Below, piece after piece: positions 24,354-32,714 of a stretch of 64,000 nucleotides of DNA; position 1 is the first letter of the stretch, and each line of letters begins with the position of its first letter. The stretch lies in the NCBI GenBank assembly GCA_900450595.1, contig UGGS01000001.1:930001-994000 (forward strand). The letters run 5' to 3'. The notes below the pieces were generated by a model that ran no database searches, was not told where the DNA came from, and saw only the letters and a program-made list of their open reading frames with translations. The position numbers and the translations under genes are program-made. This DNA is from [Flavobacterium] thermophilum (GTDB lineage Bacteria; Bacillota; Bacilli; Bacillales; Anoxybacillaceae).

Positions 24354-25033
24354 TTGTTCCGTATTTGGCGCTTGTCCTATTTGTCGCCGGCCATATTTGG
24401 CGCTACCAGCGCGACCAGTTTGGCTGGACATCCAAATCAAGCGAACTGCTCGAAAAACGGCAGTTGCGCCTTGGAAGCCTTCTCTTTCACTGGGGCATTT
24501 TGTTCGTGTTTGTCGGCCACGTGATGGGCATTCTCATTCCCAAGCCGTTTTACGAGGCGCTTGGCGTGACAGAAGAGATGTACCACGCCCTCGCCTTGGC
24601 AGGCGGCATTCCGGCCGGCTTGGCGGCCTTCGTTGGTTTAGTGATCCTTTTTCGCCGCCGCTTGACGGTCAAGCGCGTGCGGGCGACAAGCAGCACCGGC
24701 GATTGGGTTGCGCTCGGATTTTTGCTTGTCGTGATCGCCAGCGGACTGTCATCAACGTTTCTGAACATCGATTCGCACGGGTTTGATTACCGGACGACGA
24801 TCGGCCCGTGGTTTCGCGGCCTTCTTACGTTCCGTCCGAACCCAGCTTATATGGAAGCGGTGCCGCTTTGGTTTCAGATTCATATTCTCGCTGCATTCGG
24901 TTTGTTCGCCGTCTGGCCGTTCACCCGTCTCGTTCACGTATTCAGCTTCCCGCTCCGCTACTTGCAGCGCAGCTACGTCGTCTATCGAAAGCGAATGCCA
25001 AAACAAGCAGAGCCGGTCAACCGCGCCAAGTAA
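24329..25033 (+). CDS. narI: Respiratory nitrate reductase, gamma subunit (cytochrome b)
   Basis: 234 residues with five hydrophobic segments. Haem-ligand histidines lie in FHWGILFVFVGHVMGIL and in FQIHILAAFGLFAVWPFTRLVHVFS. NarI anchors NarGH and oxidises menaquinol. The start ATG has AAAGGAGG upstream inside the end of narJ. The C-terminal tail is basic and cytoplasmic. No clear terminator follows; the next feature is an IS605-family relic 165 bases downstream. Confidence 0.97.
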   Translation: MASQFLWVIVPYLALVLFVAGHIWRYQRDQFGWTSKSSELLEKRQLRLGSLLFHWGILFVFVGHVMGILIPKPFYEALGVTEEMYHALALAGGIPAGLAAFVGLVILFRRRLTVKRVRATSSTGDWVALGFLLVVIASGLSSTFLNIDSHGFDYRTTIGPWFRGLLTFRPNPAYMEAVPLWFQIHILAAFGLFAVWPFTRLVHVFSFPLRYLQRSYVVYRKRMPKQAEPVNRAK

Positions 25034-25198
25034 GCGAGCGGCGGGCGTCACATCAGGAACCCTAAACTGAACAGGCGGAGGGGGCAACCGATTGCCTAAC
25101 AGCCGGCCTGTCAACTTTAACGGCGGCGGGAACGAAACAACGTGCGCTTCCGCATACCCTAACGATCGCATAACAACCGGCCAACAAATGAACCAATA

Positions 25199-25532
25199 GT
25201 GAACTACCCCCACTTAATTTTCTAGCGAAAATTTGAAGTGGGGGCTTCCAAAGAAGTTTGACTGCTTCAAGCAATCCTTATTCTTTGAGGCGTGTCCACT
25301 TCGCCGCTAGAGCATAAGACACTCAGGTCTACAGCTTTACTTTTCTTTAAGATGTTTAATGCGCCATTGACATCAGCATTAATTAGTTTGCCAGACTTTG
25401 TTCGATACAAGCCGCGCTTAATACGTTTGCCGCTGAATCTATCCTATTTTCAGCAAAATATAGTTAAGGCGATTCATCTCCCACTTACTCCGCTTCTCTT
25501 TGTTGAAGTGGGAGTCTTCTCGCCTAATTAAG
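25199..25532 (-). mobile_element. Internally deleted IS605-family element (both ends plus TnpB tail)
   Basis: A 334-bp relic. In element orientation the left end follows TTTAT (25533-25537) and starts CTTAATTAGGCGAGAAG, then the hairpin CTCCCACTT/AAGTGGGAG (25478-25514). The right end has the hairpin CCCCCACTT/AAGTGGGGG (25207-25244) and finishes TTCAC at 25199. Between them only the C-terminal codons of a tnpB remain. The ends align with those of the full element at 3227-4706 (18 of the first 25 left-end bases; TTCAY at the right). The omega RNA 3' region may be retained. Could still be moved by a TnpA acting on the ends. The 25034-25198 stretch between narI and the relic shows nothing. Confidence 0.85.
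25267..25443 (-). pseudogene. tnpB: TnpB C-terminal remnant (58 codons)
   Basis: The frame reads KRGLYRTKSGKLINADVNGALN, the last RuvC motif of TnpB (ADVNGALN with the catalytic Asp), and ends DTPQRIRIA at a TGA. An in-frame TAG precedes the remnant at about 25444-25446, where the deletion joint lies. The sequence is of a different TnpB subgroup from the full copy at 3408-4586, which ends HRDIHGAMNLFAK and continues differently, so the two elements are relatives, not recent copies. Confidence 0.85.
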
Positions 25533-25554
25533 ATAAAACAACCCTCAACAGGGC

Positions 25555-26349
25555 TTATTGTTGAAAATAACGGGCAAGCGTCACAATCATCGCCCCCATC
25601 CGCTCATGTTCCGGGGCGATGACGCGATCGACTCCCTCTTCTTCCAATGCTTCTTTTGTCACTTTGCCAACGGCGCAGGCCACGACATCGGTGCGAAACG
25701 CGTCAAAGAGCGGTGCGATCTCTTTTTTCTCGCGGGCGAACGAAAAGAAAAAGCGGACTTGCATCGCCGATGTAAAACAGACGGCATCGACTTCGCGCCC
25801 GACGATTTCTTTATACAATGTCGCCAGTGTCTCCTCATCCGGAGCGATATGCCGGTATGGCAACAATTCCGTATACAAAGCGCCTTGTTCAAGAAAAAAC
25901 TGCTTCAAGGATGGCGCGGTATCGCCGTACAGCTGTACAACAACGTTTTTTTCCGCAAAGTCGTGCCCATAAAGAGCAGCAATCAACCCTTTCGTCGTCC
26001 CGTCCTCGCTTGCGGCCACCGGGGTGACGCCGATTTGTTTCAACGCCGTCACCGTTTTATAGCCGCGGGCAGCCACGTTCGCTTCCTTGATCGTTCGATG
26101 CCATTGAGCAGCCATTCCCTCCCGGTCGGCCGCTTCCAACAGCGCCTCAAAGCCGATTCCCGTCGTAAATACGATCCAGTCCGGCCGCATGGCGATGACG
26201 GTTCGCATTTCCTCTCCCAGTTCGCTTCCCTTTGAAAAGACGGTCCCTTGCGCCGGACGAATGATGGCCGTTCCTCCTTGCTTTTCAATAAGCGTTGTCA
26301 TTTCGTCCAGTTTGCGTGAGGCGCACAAGGCAATCCGTTTGCCATGCAT
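25555..26349 (-). CDS. Uroporphyrinogen-III synthase family protein (HemD-like)
   Basis: 264 residues. The two-domain HemD fold is indicated by MHGKRIALCASRKLDEMTTLIEKQGG, VFTTGIGFEALLEAA, VVVQLYGDTAP...LPYRH and VDAVCFTSAMQVRFFFSFA followed by VVACAVGKVTKEALEEEGV. It cyclises hydroxymethylbilane to uroporphyrinogen III, precursor of haem and sirohaem. This is a stand-alone copy, away from the hemAXCDBL cluster and next to nitrate-reduction genes, as with Bacillus YjjA; a link to haem or sirohaem supply for nitrate/nitrite reductases is inference. Stop codon overlaps nothing; the relic lies 22 bases downstream. Confidence 0.85.
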   Translation of the reverse strand: MHGKRIALCASRKLDEMTTLIEKQGGTAIIRPAQGTVFSKGSELGEEMRTVIAMRPDWIVFTTGIGFEALLEAADREGMAAQWHRTIKEANVAARGYKTVTALKQIGVTPVAASEDGTTKGLIAALYGHDFAEKNVVVQLYGDTAPSLKQFFLEQGALYTELLPYRHIAPDEETLATLYKEIVGREVDAVCFTSAMQVRFFFSFAREKKEIAPLFDAFRTDVVACAVGKVTKEALEEEGVDRVIAPEHERMGAMIVTLARYFQQ

Positions 26350-26523
26350 GTCCCTTCCCCCTTATGGTCAGTCGTTCGTCCTTTCCATTCTAAAAGATGG
26401 TCTTTGCCTATGCAACAAAAAACCATTCCGCTCCCTGGCACATCGCAACGCGAATGCCGCCTTCATTGGGTATAGCGCCCAGCGCAACAGAACAGACCGC
26501 AGGCAGAAACAGCCGACCACCAT

Positions 26524-26551
26524 CAAAAAAACACGCGCCCAAAGACGCGTG
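26524..26551 (-). terminator. Terminator of the 82-residue protein gene
   Basis: On the minus strand CACGCG pairs with CGCGTG around TCTTTGGG and is followed by seven T. It lies just after the stop codon at 26560. The rest of 26350-26523 shows no feature. Confidence 0.85.
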
Positions 26552-26559
26552 CCCTCCGT

Positions 26560-26808
26560 TCAACGAGTATGTACCATGGCCTCTTCTCCCCGACGGTCAA
26601 AGGAACCGATGATGCGCGTCGGCTCGACGGAAATGATCCGATCGAGCGGGATGTTCATCAGCCGCATTTGCCGGTTGTAAACGAACAGTTTGCGTGCTTC
26701 TTGATACAGCTTGACCGGCAGCACGACCGCCTCCCCCTGCTCCGTTTGCACGCGCACCGGCTGCTTCTCTTCAATCCACGCCGAAAGCTGTTGGTACAAT
26801 TCGTTCAT
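26560..26808 (-). CDS. Small conserved-looking hypothetical protein
   Basis: 82 residues, ATG preceded by AAGGGGGA and followed by a strong terminator, so accepted as a gene. The sequence MNELYQQLSAWIEEKQPVRVQTEQGEAVVLPVKLYQEARKLFVYNRQMRLMNIPLDRIISVEP is predicted to be mostly strands and resembles a small Sm-like or SH3-like barrel in pattern, but no family is recognised. Monocistronic, between the HemD-like gene and inhA on the same strand. Confidence 0.75.
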   Translation of the reverse strand: MNELYQQLSAWIEEKQPVRVQTEQGEAVVLPVKLYQEARKLFVYNRQMRLMNIPLDRIISVEPTRIIGSFDRRGEEAMVHTR

Positions 26809-26931
26809 TCCGCTTGTTCCCCCTTCTCACCCATTCCTACTTATTGATTATAAAAGGAAAAGACAGAAAAAGGGGTGAAGAAAAATCAACAAATTCGACG
26901 AAGGGATGACAAATCATGTCGATCAAAACAT

Positions 26932-26960
26932 TTCGGCGCACGGAAACATTCCGTGCGCCT
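26932..26960. terminator. Hairpin downstream of the immune inhibitor A gene
   Basis: GGCGCACGGAA pairs with TTCCGTGCGCC almost directly, giving an 11-bp stem with a 3-base loop ten bases after the inhA stop codon. There is no long T run, so its strength as a terminator is uncertain. Confidence 0.6.
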
Positions 26961-26970
26961 CTAGATGTTG

Positions 26971-29343
26971 TCAGCGGTAAATCAACACGCGCGCTGCGGT
27001 GCGGTCAGCGCTTTCGCCGATGACGCGGATTTTTAGGCCATAGTTGGGCACATTCCGGCCGGCGTCGACGGCCCCTTTATTGTCATACGACCGGCTGTCG
27101 TCAAACACCGGCGTCGGCGATGTATCGTTGTCGATCAGCTGTGAGCCATTGATTGCCACACGGAATGGAGCTCCTTTTTGCAGGCTGAACGCCGCATCGT
27201 GCACTTGATAGCGAGTCGGCGCTGTCGTATTGCCCGACCATTTTAACGTATGCTGGTCGGCATCCACAACGCCAAGAAACCCTTCGCCCGGATGGACGCC
27301 CGTCCAGTTGTTGTCATAGCCTTCATCCACATACCAGACGACAAGCCCTGGATCGTACGAAAGAAGCCGGTCGCCGCGCAAAATATGGGCGAGCCCTTCA
27401 TCGACGCCGCGGTGGTTGCGCCATTCCAACAAATAGTAATGATCCGAATACCGCTTGCCATCGCTCTTTTCAAAGCCTTCCACCGCAAAGGCGCTGTCCC
27501 CTTCGGCGTCGTCGGCAAGCACGATTGCCCCATCAGCTGTCACTTGAATGTTGTCAATATACCAGCCGGCTTCCGACACCGCCACATCAGTGATGTAATG
27601 GAAACGGAGGTCAATCGTTTGGCCTGCATAGGCCGACAAGTCAAATTCCGCCTTCACCCAGCCGTTTGACGTACCGGTAATGCCGTTGCCAGGGTTTTGC
27701 CCGTACGGATTGTCGGTCGTTGTAATGTTTCCTTGAATTGTTGTCCATTCGTTGCTGCCATGCGGTTTTACTTCCACCGCCCCGTAATCCCAATCTTTCT
27801 CAATCGCATACCATGTGTCAAAAGCGAGCATCGCCTTGGACGCTTTCGTCAAATCGATCGTCGTTGCCATCGTATGATCTAAGTTGTTTCCGCTTCCAGA
27901 GAAATAGGCGTACGCACCGCTTGGCGGAATAGTGACGACCGTTTCCTTTTTCGGCAAATTGATGCGCACAGCGTCATGGTTCGTCCCTTTCGTGCTTGCT
28001 TCGTCAAGCAATACTTCTACACCGTCTTTTGTAATCTCATTCCATTCAACGGTCGCCCCGGTCAGCCAGTTGCTTCCCGGCATCGTCGATTGCAAAAACT
28101 GTTTCGCCCAGGCGCTGAAGCCGGTCGGCTCGGTGCCCGGAATGCGTCCCGCCCAACTTCCGCTTGACATAATCGACCAATAGGCAATGGGCTCGCCCAA
28201 GCCGGAGTAAATCGTATCATATTCATCCGGCAACCCTAAATCGTGGCCGTATTCATGGGCAAACACCCCTGCCGCCCCATCGGCCGGTTCGATTGTGTAG
28301 TCGTACGCCGCCAGCTGGCCGCGCCAATACGGCACATCGGTTGTTGTGTTCGGGATGCGATAGACCGATCCTAAATTCCAGCGGTGCGACCAAATCGCGT
28401 CGCCGCCGAGCGAACCGCCGCCCGATTCTTCTCCGACGCTGGAGTGAACGATCATTAAATGGTCAATCAAACCGTCCGGTTCGCGATAATTGCCGTCGCC
28501 GTCTAAATCGTAGCGATCCTCTTGGTCAAACTCACGCAAATCAATGGTCGGATCCTGGGCGGCCGCCGCCAGCGCCTCGCGCACAAGCGCCCGCGGATTG
28601 GCGTCATTGCCATCCGGGGTCGGCACGTTGCCGCCATAGTATTTAGCCGGATACTTCGCCTGATACCAGCCCGCCACTTTTCCTTCGATCGAATAGCTGC
28701 CGCCTGATTGCTCTTCATAATACTTTTTCACCGAGATGAGTTTTTCTCCGTTCGGTCCTGCGTAATAGCCGTCATCCCCGCCGAAAATCATGTCTTCATA
28801 ATGTTCACGGGTATAATCTTTATAATACATATCCGTCTCATTCGGTTGAATGCGGTTGTGCGGAAAATCCGGGTATTCAATGAGCAAAACGAGCACGCGG
28901 TCCACCCGCTTGCCACCGTTCCATGCCTCTGGCTTGACAGACGGAACGGAATCGTTTTTCGTCTGGCCAAGCTTTTTTCCTTTCCCATTCAAAATACTGT
29001 TTTTCTGCCCCTTCTCGCGCAGCACATCGGCCCGCTTTGCCTCGTATTCGTGCAATTCTCCTTTTTCTTTCGAAGTGTGGGCCGCCTTTTGTTTTAAATA
29101 GGCGCGCACCGCTGCTTCCGCCTCAGCTGGGGTGGCGTCAGCGCGAAGCTTGCCGCTTTTTTTCAACATCTCCGCCAGCTTCTCTTCATTCGCCACCGCC
29201 AAATCGACCGGACCGCCGTGCCTGGCTGCCAAAGGTGCTCCCGAATTGGCGGCCTGCGGGGCGGCCGCCGGCGCTGCCCATAGACCCATTCCAAGCGACA
29301 GCGCAGCAACAAGTGATGTGATCGACCGTTTCTTCAAAAACAT
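26971..29343 (-). CDS. inhA: Secreted immune inhibitor A metalloprotease (peptidase M6)
   Basis: 790 residues with a signal peptide (MFLKKRSITSLVAALSLGMGLWAAPAAA). A propeptide-like charged region runs to about 140. The catalytic domain contains VFAHEYGHDLGLPDEYDT, the extended zinc motif HExxHxxGxxDE. Calcium-site-like DLDGDGNYREPDGLIDH precedes it. The C-terminal half holds MAM-like and jelly-roll segments (WYIDNIQVTADG). InhA proteases degrade antimicrobial peptides and host or environmental proteins; here a nutritional role is likely. A 437-base intergenic stretch lies upstream. Length matches the family. Confidence 0.95.
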   Translation of the reverse strand: MFLKKRSITSLVAALSLGMGLWAAPAAAPQAANSGAPLAARHGGPVDLAVANEEKLAEMLKKSGKLRADATPAEAEAAVRAYLKQKAAHTSKEKGELHEYEAKRADVLREKGQKNSILNGKGKKLGQTKNDSVPSVKPEAWNGGKRVDRVLVLLIEYPDFPHNRIQPNETDMYYKDYTREHYEDMIFGGDDGYYAGPNGEKLISVKKYYEEQSGGSYSIEGKVAGWYQAKYPAKYYGGNVPTPDGNDANPRALVREALAAAAQDPTIDLREFDQEDRYDLDGDGNYREPDGLIDHLMIVHSSVGEESGGGSLGGDAIWSHRWNLGSVYRIPNTTTDVPYWRGQLAAYDYTIEPADGAAGVFAHEYGHDLGLPDEYDTIYSGLGEPIAYWSIMSSGSWAGRIPGTEPTGFSAWAKQFLQSTMPGSNWLTGATVEWNEITKDGVEVLLDEASTKGTNHDAVRINLPKKETVVTIPPSGAYAYFSGSGNNLDHTMATTIDLTKASKAMLAFDTWYAIEKDWDYGAVEVKPHGSNEWTTIQGNITTTDNPYGQNPGNGITGTSNGWVKAEFDLSAYAGQTIDLRFHYITDVAVSEAGWYIDNIQVTADGAIVLADDAEGDSAFAVEGFEKSDGKRYSDHYYLLEWRNHRGVDEGLAHILRGDRLLSYDPGLVVWYVDEGYDNNWTGVHPGEGFLGVVDADQHTLKWSGNTTAPTRYQVHDAAFSLQKGAPFRVAINGSQLIDNDTSPTPVFDDSRSYDNKGAVDAGRNVPNYGLKIRVIGESADRTAARVLIYR

Positions 29344-29565
29344 CCCTCCATATCAAATAAAAGGTTGATAGAAACTCTATACAATTAAAATATTATAGAA
29401 TAATTCCAAAAAACGAAAGGGAATTTTTGACTAAGAACAAAACAGTTCTTTTTGCCTATGTTTGTCGAAAAAACGAGATTTATAGCAAAAAAAGACTATC
29501 AATTTCACCTTAACAGACCCGTGATGTTCCGGTTACAATGTAATATATTCGCAGTTTTTGTAGAA

Positions 29566-29735
29566 ACCTGAATCCGTGACAGCAGCTCATCAAAAGCACC
29601 GGAAAACGTAATCATATCAAGGGTTTAGCCCAGTTTCGGATGTTCACTTATTGAGTGAAAAGCAAAAAGTGTGATATTTGTTGATTTATCAAGCTTTCTC
29701 AGCAGTTTGAACGCGTTTTTATCACGGATTCAGGT
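29566..29735. repeat. MITE-like inverted-repeat element upstream of the sensor kinase
   Basis: ACCTGAATCCGTGA (from 29566) is repeated in exact inverse as TCACGGATTCAGGT (ending 29735), 14 bp at each end of a 170-bp AT-rich segment without a coding frame. Next to both ends lies GTAGAAA. The intergenic stretch 29344-29565 before it is AT-rich (putative inhA promoter region) and shows nothing else. Likely a deletion derivative of an insertion sequence. Confidence 0.65.
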
Positions 29736-29780
29736 AGAAATTCTGGTTATGCAGCTGACGATGGGAAAGAAGGTGCCGCG

Positions 29781-31085
29781 ATGCTTAGTATTTTAAAAGA
29801 CTTTTTGCTCAACTTGTTTTTCATCCTTCTGCCGGTGTTCCTCGTTCCCCTCTGTACGGAGCAGGAGAAGAGGCCAAAACGATTCCGCCTTTATTTGCCG
29901 ACCATTTGTTACGCCGTCGTGATCATGTTATGCATCACCCTCCCGGTCGGAACAGAGAGCGATTTCATCTTCGACTTGCGGCAAATTCCTCTGTGGCTTG
30001 GCGGTTTGTACGGCGGAGCGGGGGCGGCGACGGTTTTAGCGTTTACGGCGATCGCCTACCGCTCGCTGTTCGGCGGAGCTGGCGTCTTCGTCACCGCCGT
30101 CGTTTCCATCGCCATCGCAGCAGCAAGCCGTTTATTGACTAAAACGTTTGCGCAGCTGCCAGCTAAACAACGAACGTTGCTAGCGACATTGCTCAGCTTC
30201 GCTTCCGGCCTGTTGACAGTCGCCATGGCAGGGTGGATGGCTCCCTTCGATCGTCCCCCGCTTTCCGTCTCGCTCATTTTTTTGCTTGTGCAGCCAGCAA
30301 GCATGTTTATCGTTTGCGCTTTTCGAGAGATGGTGCACCATAATATCGCGTTGCGCAAACGGATTATTCGTGCCGAGAAGATGGAAGCGGTCACCCATTT
30401 GGCGGCCTCGATCTCTCATGAAATCCGTAATCCGCTCACCGCGGCCCGCGGGTTTATCCAGCTGATTGAAGAGCAGCCGCTCGCCGCTGATAAACGGCGC
30501 CAATATGCGCGCATCGCCATGGAAGAGCTCGACCGGGCGGAAGCGATCATTACCGATTATTTGACGTTCGCGAAACCCGCGCCGGAAACGCCGGAAAAAC
30601 TGAACGTCAAGCTCGAAATCGAACGGGTCGTCGACATCATCCGTCCGCTTGCCAATATGAATTGCGTTGATATGAAGACAACGCTTGCCCCTTTTTCGGT
30701 CATCGGCGAGCGCGAAAAATTCCGCCAATGTTTGCTCAATGTCATAAAAAACGCCATTGAAGCGATGCCAAACGGCGGGACGTTGCAAATATACGTCTCG
30801 ATCGACAATGGTCGCGTGCTCATTCGCATCGCTGATACCGGCGTTGGCATGACGAAAGAACAGCTCGAACGGCTTGGCGAACCGTATTTTACGACGAAAG
30901 GCGTCAAAGGCACGGGGCTCGGAATGATGGTCGTCTACCGCATCATTGAATCGATGAACGGAACGATCCGCATCGAAAGCGAAATACATAAAGGAACGAC
31001 GGTGTCGATTTATTTGCCGCTCGCACCGTCTCCTTCTTCCTCAACGATTTCTGATAAAGAAAAACAGCTGTTTGCCGCCTTATGA
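29781..31085 (+). CDS. Membrane sensor histidine kinase (sporulation-kinase KinB-like)
   Basis: 434 residues. The first 190 hold six hydrophobic segments of the 5TM-LYT type (LPTICYAVVIMLCITLPVGTESDFIFDLRQIPLWLGGLYGG). The H box is HLAASISHEIRNPLTAARGFIQLIEE (His about 214), the N box FRQCLLNVIKNAIEAMPNGG, G1 IRIADTGVGMTKEQ and G2 GTGLGMMVVYRII. No response regulator is adjacent, as is typical for the Bacillus phosphorelay kinases; the membrane topology is closest to KinB. The signal is unknown. Start ATG has GAAAGAAGGTG upstream. A MITE-like repeat lies between its promoter region and inhA. Confidence 0.88.
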   Translation: MLSILKDFLLNLFFILLPVFLVPLCTEQEKRPKRFRLYLPTICYAVVIMLCITLPVGTESDFIFDLRQIPLWLGGLYGGAGAATVLAFTAIAYRSLFGGAGVFVTAVVSIAIAAASRLLTKTFAQLPAKQRTLLATLLSFASGLLTVAMAGWMAPFDRPPLSVSLIFLLVQPASMFIVCAFREMVHHNIALRKRIIRAEKMEAVTHLAASISHEIRNPLTAARGFIQLIEEQPLAADKRRQYARIAMEELDRAEAIITDYLTFAKPAPETPEKLNVKLEIERVVDIIRPLANMNCVDMKTTLAPFSVIGEREKFRQCLLNVIKNAIEAMPNGGTLQIYVSIDNGRVLIRIADTGVGMTKEQLERLGEPYFTTKGVKGTGLGMMVVYRIIESMNGTIRIESEIHKGTTVSIYLPLAPSPSSSTISDKEKQLFAAL

Positions 31086-31144
31086 TATAGCGAAGACCAG
31101 CCGCAAGGGCTCTTGTGAACAAAGGTCAACATATCGATATCCTG

Positions 31145-31195
31145 TATGCCCAGCCATCAAAGGGCCTTTTCTTTTGGTCTGGGCATCTTTTCCTT
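31145..31195 (+). terminator. Terminator after the sensor kinase gene
   Basis: ATGCCCAG pairs with CTGGGCAT, with an inner CCATCAAA/TTTTGG stem, followed by CTTTTCCTTT. It lies about 60 bases after the kinase stop codon and upstream of the methionine aminopeptidase gene. Confidence 0.65.
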
Positions 31196-31346
31196 TAGCC
31201 GCCTTCGCACGGATGAGTAAACTATTTTTGGGTAAAATTCAGGAATAGATCCCCAGTTGCGAACGGATCGCCCGGTTTAACATCACAGCGGTTTCTGCTA
31301 CAATACTATCGAAGCGAAACACATCGAGGGAAAAGGAGACAGTTGC

Positions 31347-32096
31347 ATGATTCACGTCAAAACGGAACGGGAAATTCAATTGATGCGCGAGGCGGGGAAA
31401 CTCTTGGCCGCCTGTCATCAAGAGATCGCCAAACGCATCGGACCGGGCGTCACAACGATGGAAATCGACCGGTTCGTTGAAACGTTTTTGGCCAAATACG
31501 GCGCCAAACCGGAACAAAAAGGATACCGCGGCTATCCGTATGCGACATGCGCTTCCATTAACGATGAAATTTGCCACGGGTTTCCGCGCAACGAACCGCT
31601 CAAGGAAGGCGATATCGTCACGATCGATTTTGTCGTCAATTTGCGCGGAGCGCTCGCCGATTCCGCCTGGACGTACGCCATCGGCGACGTCGGCAAAGAC
31701 GTGGAAAAGCTGCTTAACGTCACCGAGCAGTCGCTCTATAAAGGAATCGAGCAAGCCGTTCTCGGCAATCGGATCGGCGACATCGGCCACGCCATTCAAA
31801 CGTACGTCGAAGCGCACGGCTTTTCCGTCGTACGCGATTTCACCGGACACGGCATCGGCCCGACGATTCACGAAGAGCCGTATGTCCCCCACTTCGGCGA
31901 AAAAGGAAAAGGGATGCGTTTAAAGGAGGGGATGGTCATCACGATCGAACCGATGGTCAACATGGGGGCATGGCAAAGCAAAATGGATCCGAACGGCTGG
32001 ACGGCGCGAACGATCGACGGCTCGTATTCAGCGCAATATGAACATACGATCGCCATTACAAAAAACGGGCCGCTCATTTTAACGACGCCGGCGTAA
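31347..32096 (+). CDS. map: Methionine aminopeptidase, type I
   Basis: 249 residues. Metal ligands are in VTIDFVVNLRGALADSAWTY (two Asp; the more common sequence has DVG), FTGHGIGPTIHEEPYVPHF (His), ITIEPMVNMG (Glu) and SAQYEHTIAIT (Glu). It removes the N-terminal methionine from nascent proteins. The main map gene of Bacillus lies in the ribosomal spc region; this isolated copy corresponds to the second, YflG-like enzyme. The ATG follows AAAAGGAGAC. A strong terminator follows at 32099. Confidence 0.95.
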   Translation: MIHVKTEREIQLMREAGKLLAACHQEIAKRIGPGVTTMEIDRFVETFLAKYGAKPEQKGYRGYPYATCASINDEICHGFPRNEPLKEGDIVTIDFVVNLRGALADSAWTYAIGDVGKDVEKLLNVTEQSLYKGIEQAVLGNRIGDIGHAIQTYVEAHGFSVVRDFTGHGIGPTIHEEPYVPHFGEKGKGMRLKEGMVITIEPMVNMGAWQSKMDPNGWTARTIDGSYSAQYEHTIAITKNGPLILTTPA

Positions 32097-32098
32097 CG

Positions 32099-32136
32099 GT
32101 AACCCCCGGACAAAACACTTTGTCCGGGGGTTATCC
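32099..32136 (+). terminator. Terminator after map
   Basis: AACCCCCGGACAAA pairs perfectly with TTTGTCCGGGGGTT around ACAC, beginning three bases after the map stop codon. Confidence 0.8.
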
Positions 32137-32222
32137 ATAATTCGCCCAAACTTCTTGCTAACCTATCTATCGTCTCTCCGCCTTATTCTTTTTCTTTTGT
32201 TTACATAATAAAATTATGGTTG

Positions 32223-32624
32223 CTAACCTTCGATCACCTTCACATACAACGTCCGCTGGCGCGGCCCATCGTATTCACAAAAATACACACCTTGCCAGCG
32301 TCCAAGCAGCAGCCGGCCTTCGTGAATAATGACGTGCTGCGACGCGCCAACCGTGCTCGCTTTCATATGAGCGGCCGTGTTTCCTTCCATATGGCGGTCA
32401 AGCGGATGCTCCCACGGATACGTTTCATCAAAACGGCGCATCATGTCGCGCTTGACATCTGGATCCGCGTTTTCGTTAATGGTGATGCCAGCCGTTGTAT
32501 GCGGACAATAAACGACAGCGATCCCTTCCGTCACGTTAGCCTGGCGCACCGTCTCCTCGACGAATGAAGTAATGTCGATCATGTCATCCCGCTTTGCCGT
32601 GCGGATTGTAAACGAACGAAGCAT
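32223..32624 (-). CDS. YjbQ-family protein (UPF0047)
   Basis: 133 residues from the ATG giving [25 protein letters not shown] lies eight bases upstream, which favours this over an ATG eight codons earlier. The signature [25 protein letters not shown] and the closing [37 protein letters not shown] define the YjbQ/UPF0047 family, a trimeric metal-binding fold with weak thiamine-phosphate synthase activity reported for the Escherichia coli member. The true role is unsettled. It diverges from the MBL-fold gene at 32715. Confidence 0.9.
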   Translation of the reverse strand: MLRSFTIRTAKRDDMIDITSFVEETVRQANVTEGIAVVYCPHTTAGITINENADPDVKRDMMRRFDETYPWEHPLDRHMEGNTAAHMKASTVGASQHVIIHEGRLLLGRWQGVYFCEYDGPRQRTLYVKVIEG

Positions 32625-32714
32625 ACATTCCACCACCTGGGCAAACATTTTGTACTTCGCAAAAAAGGTTTGCTACTCTAAATAATATAATACAAAAAAT
32701 GGAGTGAGAAATCA

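Noticed and set aside
25292..25531. 79-codon plus-strand frame over the IS605-family relic
   Set aside because: It is antisense to the TnpB tail and crosses both the deletion joint and the left-end hairpin.
27250..29321. Several plus-strand frames opposite inhA
   Set aside because: All are antisense to a complete M6 protease with signal peptide and catalytic motif.
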